Made by a program: the position numbers and the translations under genes. From the NCBI GenBank assembly GCA_003599195.1, contig QZIZ01000077.1, positions 1 through 51,966 on the forward strand: a stretch of 51,966 bases of DNA. Reading direction: 5' to 3'. The stretch is from Deltaproteobacteria bacterium. GTDB lineage: Bacteria; Desulfobacterota; Desulfobaccia; Desulfobaccales; 0-14-0-80-60-11. The notes below the pieces were generated by a model. That model did no database searches and was not told where the DNA came from. It was given only the letters and a program-made list of their open reading frames with translations. Below are positions 41,527 through 49,372 of this stretch, one piece after another. Within the stretch, counting starts at the first letter, position 1. Each line of letters opens with the position of its first letter.

Positions 41527-42408
41527 ATGGCAGAGAAAATTATCGAAAGCAAAAACCGCTGCATATGGATGGATGCCGGGGTGGTTCAATTCAAGCTCTG
41601 CGATAGTGATTTCGATTGCCTATCCTGCGAATTCGACCGGGCCATGACCGAATCCGCGGCCCAACAACTGGCGCGGCGGCAACTGGCGGATAAATCCGCG
41701 CCCCGGGAAGTAAAGGCGGTTCCGTGGGAAACCAAGATGCGCCAACGTTTCGGGGAACGCCGGGATTGCCCCTTGATGAAGTCAAATCTTTGCCATCATT
41801 GTTCGTTCGATGAACTTCTTGAGGAGCAATTCGATTCTTTCCTGGCTCCGGAAAACCCCCGGGTCCATGAAATCTTCGGCATTCGGGTGACCACCTCCAA
41901 CTTCCTGCACCGCGGCCATACCTGGGTGGCTCTGGAAGACGGAAACCGGGTGCGCCTCGGGTTGGACGACTTCTCTCAGAAAGTTCTGGGGCCCGCCACC
42001 AAAATCAATTTGCCGAAAGTTGGACAACAAATTATCGCCAACGAACCCTTCATGGCCCTGGGCCGGAACAGGAACAAGGCTGAGGTTCTGGCGCCCCTGG
42101 ACGGGATCATTGAGGCGGTCAATCCCAAGGCCGGGAAGAGGCCCCAAATTGCCCATGACGATCCCTACGTCGAGGGCTGGCTGGTGATAATCGCCCCCGG
42201 AAACCTTAAGGGAAATTTGCAGGAGATGCTATTCGGCCAGTGCAACATCGCCTGGACAGAGAGCGAAATCATCAAGCTGCTGGGAATGCTGCAAACCGCG
42301 CCCGGACTTACTCTGCCTTCCGGCGGAGCCCTCATGGACGACGTTTATGGGAACTACCCGCAGTTGGGGTGGAAGCGTTTGGTGCATGAATTTCTGCATA
42401 CCGCTTGA
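41527..42408 (+). CDS. GcvH-like protein with a cysteine-rich N-terminal domain
   Basis: From ATG 41527 (GGGAGCTACGTCC ahead) the product has 293 residues. Residues 11-40 carry RCIWMDAGVVQFKLCDSDFD and CLSCEFDRAM, a four-cysteine motif I associate with redox or metal sensing in Desulfobacterota proteins. CPLMKSNLCHHC adds three more cysteines. The GcvH-like part starts at about residue 115 (FGIRVTTSNFLHRGHTWVAL). Its canonical lipoyl position is Arg182, and Lys184 is conserved. The tail (LPSGGALMDDVYGNYPQLGW) matches the other copies. Its last 77 bases overlap the convergent archaemetzincin gene. Confidence 0.85.
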   Translation: MAEKIIESKNRCIWMDAGVVQFKLCDSDFDCLSCEFDRAMTESAAQQLARRQLADKSAPREVKAVPWETKMRQRFGERRDCPLMKSNLCHHCSFDELLEEQFDSFLAPENPRVHEIFGIRVTTSNFLHRGHTWVALEDGNRVRLGLDDFSQKVLGPATKINLPKVGQQIIANEPFMALGRNRNKAEVLAPLDGIIEAVNPKAGKRPQIAHDDPYVEGWLVIIAPGNLKGNLQEMLFGQCNIAWTESEIIKLLGMLQTAPGLTLPSGGALMDDVYGNYPQLGWKRLVHEFLHTA

Positions 42409-42970
42409 GGGGTGGAAGCAGGCCCTGGTTCCGGAAGTAATCGTTCAAAAAGATCCGGCAGTAGCGGCAGAAGGCTGGATTTTTCCGGTCCAGTTCTTCC
42501 AGGCTCGATGAAAATTCCATTAAACAGCCATCTTCGCGGCAATGCCCCAGACCGAAAGTGTGTCCCAATTCGTGCAGGCTCAGCTTTACCAGGCGTCCCA
42601 ATAAGACTCGCTTAGACGCCGGGGGCCCACCGTCGTCACCCCGGGGGCGGAACAACGAGATGATGGCGGCCTTGCCGTTTAACTGGGCCTCACCGAAGAC
42701 GAAAGTCAGGATGGGGATAAAAAGGTCTTTGGCAGTCACCCCCAAGATCCGAAAAGCCTCGGTTTCTCCATCATCTATTAGAAATTCCAGCAGTTGGGCG
42801 GCATGATATTGCCGGCGGGTTATGTGATAAGACTGCCGCGGCAAAGGCTTGGGATCCAGCACCCGCACCGGCAGCAACAGGAGTCTATCGAGGGTGGCGC
42901 ACAGTTTCCGGAGGATGGCCGGATCGACGGGGCCTAAAGCCACCAAGCCTAAAAACGGATGCTTTGCCAT
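42332..42970 (-). CDS. amzA: Archaemetzincin-type zinc metalloprotease
   Basis: This 212-residue protein carries the archaemetzincin zinc site HELGHTFGLGHC, with the following conserved cysteines (DGCLMEFSSSLEELD, then CRYCRIF) that form the additional zinc-binding part. It is a putative aminopeptidase-like metalloprotease; natural substrates are not known. ATTAA-ATG with AGGGA ahead supports the start. The C-terminal 25 residues run past the zinc-binding cysteines and overlap the end of the convergent GcvH-like gene by 77 bases. Its nearness to the Hdr operon may be chance. Confidence 0.9.
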   Translation of the reverse strand: MAKHPFLGLVALGPVDPAILRKLCATLDRLLLLPVRVLDPKPLPRQSYHITRRQYHAAQLLEFLIDDGETEAFRILGVTAKDLFIPILTFVFGEAQLNGKAAIISLFRPRGDDGGPPASKRVLLGRLVKLSLHELGHTFGLGHCREDGCLMEFSSSLEELDRKNPAFCRYCRIFLNDYFRNQGLLPPLKRYAEIHAPNASTPTAGSSHKRRP

Positions 42971-43014
42971 TTAATCCCTAAGCCGGCATAGGAAAGTAGA
43001 AAAATCGATGTCGC

Positions 43015-44364
43015 TTAGGGCGCCAGGCCGTATTTCTTGACCTTTGCATAAAGAGTGGAGCGGTTGATGCGCAGGATTCTGGCAGTGGTGGAAAGATTAC
43101 CGGCTTCGATGGCCAGGACCCGGGCAATGTGCTGGCGCTCCATCTCATCCAGGGACAACTTCTCCATTTCTGCCGCGCCTCCCAAGGGAATGACAAAAGG
43201 CAAATCGTTAAGTTGGATTTGCCGGTTTTTGCCCACCACCACGGCGCGTTCGATGGCATTTTCCAATTCCCGGACATTTCCGGGCCAGGGGTAACGCCGT
43301 AAGGCCTCCATCGCCTCCGGTTGAATGGAATCGATCTTCTTATTCGTCTCGGTGGCATAGCACCGCAAAAAATGCTGGGCCAGCAGCGGGATGTCTTCCG
43401 GCCGTTCCCTCAGCGGGGGCACCTGGAGATGAACGACGTTCAGGCGGTAATACAGATCGGCCCTGAAGGTCTTCTTATGGATTGCTTCCTGAAGGTCCTG
43501 GTTGGTGGCGGCGATGACCCGGAAATCGCTGCGCAGGGTCGCGGTGCCGCCCACCCGGGAAAATTCCCGGGTCTCCAGCACCCGCAGCAGGTCAATCTGC
43601 ATTTTCATTGAAATATCGCCCACTTCGTCAAGGAAGAGGGTCCCGGCATTGACCATTTCCAGGCGGCCTTTTTTAGTATTTTTGGCATCGGTGAAGGCGC
43701 CTTTCTCGTGGCCGAAAAGCTCGCTCTCAAGAAGTTGCTCGGTGAAGGCCCCGCAGTTGATGGCAATGAAAGGGGCGTAACACCGCGGGCTTTGGGCATG
43801 GATGGCGCGGGCCACCAATTCTTTGCCGGTGCCGGTTTCGCCGGTAATCAGGACGGTAGCGTCAGTCTGCGCCACATCAACAATGGTTTCAAACAATTGG
43901 ACCATGGCCGGGGCCTGGCTCACCAGATTCTCAAACCGAGTGAAGGTGGCGACCCGCTCCCTCAGAATCAGGTTTTCCATGGTCAGGGCCTGCATTCGCA
44001 CCAGTTTCTCGATGGTGAGGTTTAATTCCTCGAGGTCAAAGGGCTTGAGCAAATAATCATAGGCCCCCAGTTTCATGGCCTCCACCGCGTCCCGAATATC
44101 GCCGTGGGCGGTCATCATGACGATGATGGCATCCGCATCGGTTTCCTTTAACTTTTTGAGCAAGGTCAGGCCGTCTATTTCCGGCATCTTGACATCGACG
44201 AAGATGATGTCGAAACGGTTCTCCGCGTTCTTGGCCAAGGCCTCGGGACCGCCGGCCGCAGTCTCCACCTGATAGCCGCCCCGTTTCAGCCAACCCCTCA
44301 AAGATTCGCGGATACTCAATTCGTCATCAACTATCAGGATGCGGACCTTTTTATGCGGCACCAT
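43015..44364 (-). CDS. NtrC-family sigma-54-dependent response regulator
   Basis: A receiver domain (residues 1-120, acid pocket in IVDDE, phospho-acceptor Asp57 in FVDVKMPEIDG) precedes a AAA+ domain with GETGTGKE (Walker A). The sigma-54-contact loop is written GAFTDA instead of the usual GAFTGA, a natural variant in several activators. Walker B is TLFLDEVGDI. The C-terminal Fis-type HTH ends with TARILRINRSTLYAKVKKYG. It overlaps the kinase gene by 14 bases, so the pair is co-expressed. The adjacent operon has a sigma-54 promoter, making this protein its likely activator. The stimulus is unknown. Confidence 0.93.
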   Translation of the reverse strand: MVPHKKVRILIVDDELSIRESLRGWLKRGGYQVETAAGGPEALAKNAENRFDIIFVDVKMPEIDGLTLLKKLKETDADAIIVMMTAHGDIRDAVEAMKLGAYDYLLKPFDLEELNLTIEKLVRMQALTMENLILRERVATFTRFENLVSQAPAMVQLFETIVDVAQTDATVLITGETGTGKELVARAIHAQSPRCYAPFIAINCGAFTEQLLESELFGHEKGAFTDAKNTKKGRLEMVNAGTLFLDEVGDISMKMQIDLLRVLETREFSRVGGTATLRSDFRVIAATNQDLQEAIHKKTFRADLYYRLNVVHLQVPPLRERPEDIPLLAQHFLRCYATETNKKIDSIQPEAMEALRRYPWPGNVRELENAIERAVVVGKNRQIQLNDLPFVIPLGGAAEMEKLSLDEMERQHIARVLAIEAGNLSTTARILRINRSTLYAKVKKYGLAP

Positions 44365-46618
44365 GTTCTTCTCCAGCTTTCAAAGCGGGCAGACGGATGG
44401 TAAAGGTGGTCCCTTTCTCCAGGACACTGTCGACTTTGATAATGCCCTTATGGTCCCGGATAATGCCGTAGACCACCGAAAGCCCTAATCCCGCTCCGGA
44501 GCAGGTCTTTTTAGTGGTAAAAAAAGGTTCGAAGATTTGGGAAAGGCTTTCCCTGGGAATACCCTTCCCCGTATCGGAGATTTTTATCAATACGTCCCTG
44601 CGGATATTCTTTGTTTCCAGGGTTAGGGTGCCCCCTTGAGACATGGCTTCTTGGGCGTTCAGAACCAGATTTACCAGGATCTGTTTGATCTGCCCTCTAT
44701 CCGCTAAAACCTGATGCAGATCCGCATCCAGGTGGCGTTTAACAGTAATGTTTTGCAGCCGCATTTGGTGGCCGATGAGAGAGATGGTCTCTTCGATTTC
44801 GGCATTGAGGTTCACAGGCTGGAAATTCGGCTTGGATTTGCGGGAAAAAGCCAGCAGGTTGGACAGCGTTTTGCTGACCCTGGCGGTTTCATCATAGACC
44901 ATGGATAGATAATTGCGTATATCCCCCAATTCGTCCTGGCCGGGGTCCCCGTCATCCAGCATAGTCTGCATCAATTTGACGAAATTGAGTATCCCGGTCA
45001 AAGGGTTGTTGATTTCATGCACCACACTGGCCGATAATTTACCCAGGGAGGTCATCTTATCGTCGTGCAGCATTTGCGTGCGGGCCATAATTTCCTGGGT
45101 AACATCCCGGGCCAGATCAACCACCTGGTGGATGCGCCCATTCTCATCGTAAATGGGGTGGCAGACTACCTGATAGAACCGCTCCCGTCCCTGCTTGTCG
45201 AAGTGCACGTGGGTGACCGAGGAGGCCTTGCCGGTAGCCACCGCATCCTTTAAGGGACAGGGATGCTCCGGGTCGGCGCAGGGGTGCTTCAGGTGGTGCG
45301 TCACTTCATAACAAAATTTCCCCACCACTTCTTCGCGCTTCCGCCCCACCATCTGCAGCAAGGCCCGATTTACCTCGATGATCCGATAGTCCAGGCCTAT
45401 GACCATCATGTGATCCTGGATGCCGTTGACAATGGTTTCGAGAAAGGCCTTGTCTTTCCGGACCCGTTCTTCCGATTCTGCCAGGGCCTCCTCCAACTGC
45501 TTGCGGGCGGTGACATCCCTGATGACCTCGATCACCCTTTTTCTGGTCCCCTCAGGAGGACATAAGGGAGCCATGGTGATTTCGTCAAAGCGCTCGGTGC
45601 CGTCAGCATTGTCAAAGCGCTGTGTTACTTTGACGATTTGGTAATTCTCCATAACTTCCGGCAAGGGACAGGTCATGCCCAGGCGATCGCAGGGCTCCTT
45701 AAAACCATGAAAAACCTCGTAGCAGGGCCTGCCCACCACCTCCTCGAACTTCTTTTGGAAACGTTCCAGAGAGGGAAGGTTGGCTTCCTCCACTATGTAA
45801 TCGGGTTTCAGCACCAACACGGGATCAGGGAGATGGTTAAAGATTCTTTGAAACCGGTTGCGTTGGCCGGCCAATTTGATCTCGCTCTCGATCTTGCTGC
45901 GCACCCAGTCTTCTTCATAACGCAGCAGGTCCCAGAAGAGACGGGCCTTGATGTGGTCGATAACTTGGGTATAAGGATCCTTTCGCTGGATAATCTGCTC
46001 CCGCACTTGAGAATTGCCGGTGAGTTCCAGGATCAGATCCGGTTTTTCCGCCAGAAGATGGGTATAATCCCGAAAAGTAGGAATATTCAGACTTTGAGCC
46101 AGGATCATTCCCAGGGCTTCAAGATCGGGGTCGGCCACTCCGAGGATTTCGATGCGCCTTTTGTGGCGGGGGTCTTCGGTAATGAGCTGCAGTACTTCGT
46201 GTGCGGCCTTGCCGCCCCCCACGATGCCGAGGCGCAAGGGGGCGAATTCCTGGGAAGAGAGCTCCATGGAGATGAGGTCCCAGAATTTTTCCCAGGAATA
46301 GGGACGGTCAACACTCAAGACGATGAGGTTTTCCGGGCGCTGCTCATTCAAGCGGCGCGACACCTCCGGACTGCCGGTAGCGTTGACGATGATATTCACT
46401 TCCGGAAGCTGCAGCAGATCGGTGAAATTGACGGTGACGAAAAGATTGTGGCGGTAGGCGTATAAAATGCCGGGAGCTTCCGGATTGAGGTCCGCCACTC
46501 CTACCACCCGAATGGATTCATCTTCCTTGCGGGGCGGCACCAGAGCCGCCAGGATGGACATCCCCTGCCGCCCCGCGCCCACAATGGCCAGATTATATTT
46601 GGGTTTAAAAGGACTCAT
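44351..46618 (-). CDS. Histidine kinase with two N-terminal Rossmann-like domains and two cysteine-rich PAS domains
   Basis: This 755-residue protein has no clear membrane helices. Two Rossmann-like units (LAIVGAGRQGMSIL at about 10-23 and LGIVGGGKAAHEVL at about 130-143) each end with ATGSPEV/ELTGNSQV-like strands. PAS 1 (about 265-375) carries C299, C310 and C317 (PCYEVFHGFKEPC, TCPLP). PAS 2 (about 395-510) has the same pattern at C436, C447 and C454. The kinase core follows with His534 in SASVVHEINNPL, an N-box VNLVLNAQEAM and G-boxes DTGKGIP and GAGLGLSVVYG. The Rossmann units suggest sensing NAD(H)-like ligands or a metabolite. The cysteine triads may hold metal or sense redox. It is paired with the sigma-54 regulator. 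Confidence 0.9.
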   Translation of the reverse strand: MSPFKPKYNLAIVGAGRQGMSILAALVPPRKEDESIRVVGVADLNPEAPGILYAYRHNLFVTVNFTDLLQLPEVNIIVNATGSPEVSRRLNEQRPENLIVLSVDRPYSWEKFWDLISMELSSQEFAPLRLGIVGGGKAAHEVLQLITEDPRHKRRIEILGVADPDLEALGMILAQSLNIPTFRDYTHLLAEKPDLILELTGNSQVREQIIQRKDPYTQVIDHIKARLFWDLLRYEEDWVRSKIESEIKLAGQRNRFQRIFNHLPDPVLVLKPDYIVEEANLPSLERFQKKFEEVVGRPCYEVFHGFKEPCDRLGMTCPLPEVMENYQIVKVTQRFDNADGTERFDEITMAPLCPPEGTRKRVIEVIRDVTARKQLEEALAESEERVRKDKAFLETIVNGIQDHMMVIGLDYRIIEVNRALLQMVGRKREEVVGKFCYEVTHHLKHPCADPEHPCPLKDAVATGKASSVTHVHFDKQGRERFYQVVCHPIYDENGRIHQVVDLARDVTQEIMARTQMLHDDKMTSLGKLSASVVHEINNPLTGILNFVKLMQTMLDDGDPGQDELGDIRNYLSMVYDETARVSKTLSNLLAFSRKSKPNFQPVNLNAEIEETISLIGHQMRLQNITVKRHLDADLHQVLADRGQIKQILVNLVLNAQEAMSQGGTLTLETKNIRRDVLIKISDTGKGIPRESLSQIFEPFFTTKKTCSGAGLGLSVVYGIIRDHKGIIKVDSVLEKGTTFTIRLPALKAGEEHGAA

Positions 46619-46897
46619 GAGAAAACTCCGGAAAAGGAGCAGGACCGCTCAGTTACCTGAGCAGCAATTGGCCGTTGCCGAATAAAAAGCCGTTGGCGCT
46701 GCCAGCCTTGGTCATAATACTTTTGAGAAATATTATTTTCCTGACACTTATAAAATATTTTGTCTAAAAAAATTCTAATCCGTTTTCATTTTGCAATATA
46801 TTTCACAATAATCGCAAATATAAAATATCATATTTCCATAGCCTCTAGCAAAATTCATTTTCAAATAGTTCTGGGGAGCGATGCGGGGAATGAATAT
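46619..46897. other. Spacer upstream of the kinase gene
   Basis: Contains a GCTCAG-GTAA-CTGAGC hairpin (about 46647-46662) and A/T-rich DNA up to the tRNA terminator. No gene and no clear sigma-54 element was found on either strand. Confidence 0.5.
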
Positions 46898-46926
46898 AAA
46901 AAGGGTTAGGCCATATAGCCTAACCC
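46898..46926 (-). terminator. Intrinsic terminator of the tRNA-Lys/tRNA-Glu transcript
   Basis: On the minus strand GGGTTAGGC-TATATG-GCCTAACCC (nine perfect pairs) is followed by TTTTTATAT. It lies 12 bases past the tRNA-Glu CCA end. Confidence 0.9.
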
Positions 46927-46938
46927 CTTGATTTTCAT

Positions 46939-47016
46939 TGGCGTCCCCAACCGGATTTGAACCGGTGTTGCCGGCGTGAAAGGCCGGTGTCCTGGACCAG
47001 GCTAGACGATGGGGAC
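46939..47016 (-). tRNA. tRNA-Glu (anticodon UUC)
   Basis: On the minus strand GTCCCCA pairs with TGGGGAC in the acceptor stem. The D-arm is GTCTAGCCTGGTCCAGGAC, the anticodon arm CCGGC-CTTTCAC-GCCGG has TTC, and the T-arm is CCGGTTCAAATCCGG. A discriminator G precedes an encoded CCA. Confidence 0.97.
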
Positions 47017-47029
47017 GTCTCTCTTTTGT

Positions 47030-47105
47030 TGGTGGGCCGTGTTGGATTCGAACCAACGACTCTCTGCTTAAAAGGCAGATACTCTACCGACTGAGTTAAC
47101 GGCCC
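47030..47105 (-). tRNA. tRNA-Lys (anticodon UUU)
   Basis: On the minus strand GGGCCGT pairs with ACGGCCC. The anticodon arm TCTGC-CTTTTAA-GCAGA has TTT, and the T-arm GTTGGTTCGAATCCAAC is standard. A discriminator A precedes an encoded CCA. It is co-transcribed with tRNA-Glu 13 bases downstream. Confidence 0.97.
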
Positions 47106-47115
47106 AAACCCTGTA

Positions 47116-47144
47116 TTTTTAACCTCTCCCAAAAACGTTGTCAA
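47116..47144 (-). promoter_or_regulatory. Sigma-70-type promoter of the tRNA pair
   Basis: On the minus strand TTGACA (47139-47144) and TAAAAA (47116-47121) are 17 bases apart, immediately upstream of tRNA-Lys. Confidence 0.7.
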
Positions 47145-47642
47145 GAAATCCGCTACGGTTTTTTCGCAACAATTGTTCCGGAGCCAGCGGCTCAACCAAA
47201 ACCTGAAACGCCATAGGCGGTTGTCTCTCCCGCGGCCATCCTCTTAAAGCATGAAAAATCGGGGGCGGGTGTCTCGCCTGCCATCATCCTAAATAATCCG
47301 CACCCGCCGGAGAGGCTGTGCCACCGTCCTTAAACCTGCGCCCCTCCGGGGACTAAGTATGAGACAACATAAATGGTGCGTGGAACGCACCCTACAGATC
47401 TCGCCTCTTACTTTGTCCCCTGGTGTTTTACGGGAGGCCCCATCTTTTCGGAACACCTCCTCATGGGCCTTTAGCCCACCCGCAAAGAATGAAAAGTGCG
47501 TAGGCTGGGCGTCTCGCCCGGTCTGGAATCCGTACAGGCTTGAAAGCCTGTACTACCGCTTAGAACTTTTCGGAGCAGCTCCTTTATGAGGATGCGGCTC
47601 AGCAGCAAATAAAATTATGTACAATTCCTGATGGGCAATCCA
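47145..47642. other. Repeat-rich spacer between tRNA-Lys and tmk
   Basis: Contains GGGCGGGTGTCTCGCCTGCC-like tracts (around 47263 and 47504), a GGTGCGTGGAACGCACCCTA copy (47374-47395) and the palindrome GTACAGGCTTGAAAGCCTGTAC (47533-47554). No gene is supported; the track ORF 47359-47589 reads through repeats. Confidence 0.6.
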
Positions 47643-48266
47643 TTAACTTGGAACTTGGAACCTGGAACTTGGAACCTTTCCCAAGGCCGTCAGGGTTGCG
47701 GCCAACAGGGCGGTATGCAGAGCCTGGCTGGTGGCCCGGGCGTCCACCTTTTGGATTTGCGGTCCCTCCAGGATGTCAAAAATTGCCGCCACCCGCTCCA
47801 GGTAAGGGGCCAGTTCGCTTAGCTGGCGCGGCCTTTGTAACCGGGCCAGGGCCTGGGAAACGGGCAGGATGAGGAGAAACACCAGGTCCGGCCGGGGGGC
47901 GAAGGTTTCGTTGGCCGCCAGAATCTCCCCGGGGTCCAGCCCCAGGGCGCCCTGGTAGGCCATGGTGGAATAATAGTAGCGGTCGGTGATGACGATTCGC
48001 CCTGCCGCCAGGCCGGGCTTGATGACCCGCTCCACGTGTTCCCGGCGGTCGGCCAGGAAGAGGTCCAGTTCTTCCCCGGGGCTCAAGTTCCGGCTGGGGC
48101 CTTGCAGGTAGCGGCGCAATTTTTGCCCCAACTCTCCGTCGCTGGGCTCCCGGGTAAGCACCACCTCCCGGCCCTGTTGGAGCAGGGATACGGCCAGGAG
48201 GCGGGCCTGAGTGCTCTTCCCGGAGCCGTCAATCCCCTCCAGGGCCAGGAAAAAGCCGCGGCCCAT
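47643..48266 (-). CDS. tmk: Thymidylate kinase
   Basis: This 207-residue P-loop kinase converts dTMP to dTDP. LEGIDGSGKSTQARLL is the P-loop. LTREPSDGELGQKLR follows, and DRYYYSTMAYQG is the DRY region. The final residues (KVPSSRFQVPS) are encoded by a GGTTCCAAGTTCC dispersed repeat (47646-47680), so the C-terminus seems to have been replaced or extended by the repeat. Tmk usually sits with holB; no holB is present here. It overlaps a ferritin-like gene upstream by spacing only (2 bases). Confidence 0.95.
   Translation of the reverse strand: MGRGFFLALEGIDGSGKSTQARLLAVSLLQQGREVVLTREPSDGELGQKLRRYLQGPSRNLSPGEELDLFLADRREHVERVIKPGLAAGRIVITDRYYYSTMAYQGALGLDPGEILAANETFAPRPDLVFLLILPVSQALARLQRPRQLSELAPYLERVAAIFDILEGPQIQKVDARATSQALHTALLAATLTALGKVPSSRFQVPS
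47646..47680. repeat. GGAACTTGGAACCTGGAACTTGG repeat inside the tmk 3' end
   Basis: A tandem-like tract of the family at 5667-5702, translated as the last 11 or so residues of Tmk. Confidence 0.8.
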
Positions 48267-48268
48267 GA

Positions 48269-48724
48269 TTATTCGTGCCAGGCTTCCGGGAAGGCCGCGT
48301 TGTTATAGAGGTATTCCACCTTCTCCTTGTGCCCCAACTCCACGCGGGCCATTTTCTCTAAAAAATCCCGAATCTCCCCCGGAGGCTGCAACGCGGCCAG
48401 GCCCTGGTAAAATTTGTAAGAGCCTTCCTCCCGCTTCATGGCTATAACCAGGGCCTCCTTGGGGGCCAGGTCCCCGGTGAACTCCGGGGCCTTGAGATGT
48501 TCCGCCAGATGGACGTTTTTGGGGTGGCTCACCAATTTGCAGCCATCGGCGGTAAAGCAGGATTGCAGAAAGGCCTTATGGCCCAGCTCCTCCTTGGCCA
48601 GGTATTGGAAAGTCTCTTTGGTCTCCGCATGGCTCACCAGTTCGGCCATGCGCTGATAAAAATCATGGGACAACTCTTCCTGGGCAATGGCATTGTCGAT
48701 GATGGTCTGAAGTTCGGTGTCCAT
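48269..48724 (-). CDS. Ferritin-like (rubrerythrin-type) diiron protein
   Basis: This 151-residue four-helix protein has metal-ligand motifs EELSHDFYQRMAE, KEELGHKAFL, REEGSYKFYQ and VELGHKEKVEYLY, the E-x2-H pattern of rubrerythrin-like diiron sites. No rubredoxin domain follows. It may reduce peroxide or handle iron in anaerobes. The gene follows a normal start with GGAAGG ahead. It lies two bases before tmk on the same strand. Confidence 0.88.
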   Translation of the reverse strand: MDTELQTIIDNAIAQEELSHDFYQRMAELVSHAETKETFQYLAKEELGHKAFLQSCFTADGCKLVSHPKNVHLAEHLKAPEFTGDLAPKEALVIAMKREEGSYKFYQGLAALQPPGEIRDFLEKMARVELGHKEKVEYLYNNAAFPEAWHE

Positions 48725-48813
48725 AAAGGGTTCCTTCCGGGCGCTCCGCCCTCTGGCGGTTGAAAAGCAGAGGGGATAATGGGGGCCCCCTTTGCCGGGA
48801 GCCCCCGAAGGAT

Positions 48814-49263
48814 TCAGGTGGCCTTGATCTCGATGGCCTTGGGTTTGGCTTCTTCTTTCTTGGGACAGGAGATGGTCAGGACTCCCTGCTTATAGCTGGC
48901 CTCGATCTGGTCCGCATCCACCGCCGCGGGCAGCTTCAGGGAACGGGAAAACGAGCCGTAGGTCCGCTCCACCAGGTGGTAGTTCTCCTTTTTCTCTTCC
49001 CGGGCCGATTTCTTTTCCCCTTTGATGGTGAGGACGTCAGCGGCGAGAGAGATATCGATATCCTTGGCTTCCATCCCCGGGACCTCAGCCTTGATTACCA
49101 CCAGGTCCGCGGTTTCCGAGACATCCACCGCGGGGGCCCATTCCATTTCCATGGGTCGCAGGGCCTTGCGGCCGGGGCCGAAGAAGTCATCCCAAAGGCG
49201 GTCCATCTCCCGGCGCAGGCGCGAGACTTCCCGAAAAGGTTTCCATTCCACAATATCCGGCAT
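48814..49263 (-). CDS. Hsp20-family small heat-shock protein
   Basis: This 149-residue holdase has an N-terminal arm (MPDIVEWKPFREVSRLRREM) and an alpha-crystallin domain. The domain runs from APAVDVSETADLVVIKAEVP to SLKLPAAVDADQIEASYKQG with the GVLTI core. A short C-terminal tail ends with KAIEIKAT, including an IEI-type motif. It is divergent from pyrB. GGAGGTGTTTT precedes the ATG. The promoter (49312-49340) is a plain sigma-70 type, and no CIRCE element is seen. Confidence 0.93.
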   Translation of the reverse strand: MPDIVEWKPFREVSRLRREMDRLWDDFFGPGRKALRPMEMEWAPAVDVSETADLVVIKAEVPGMEAKDIDISLAADVLTIKGEKKSAREEKKENYHLVERTYGSFSRSLKLPAAVDADQIEASYKQGVLTISCPKKEEAKPKAIEIKAT

Positions 49264-49311
49264 AAAACACCTCCGAAAACTTGCGCTGATGGTGATCGAA
49301 TCTTATTAAAA

Positions 49312-49340
49312 TTAATAGTGATAAGGCTTATGGCTGTCAA
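49312..49340 (-). promoter_or_regulatory. Sigma-70-type promoter of hsp20
   Basis: On the minus strand TTGACA (49335-49340) and TATTAA (49312-49317) are separated by exactly 17 bases; the start would be near 49305. Confidence 0.75.
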
Positions 49341-49372
49341 CTCGGTCCCGGAAAAATTGCCGGATAATAATC

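Noticed and set aside
47359-47589. 76-residue ORF in the spacer before tmk
   Set aside because: Reads through three dispersed repeats; no ribosome-binding site or domain.
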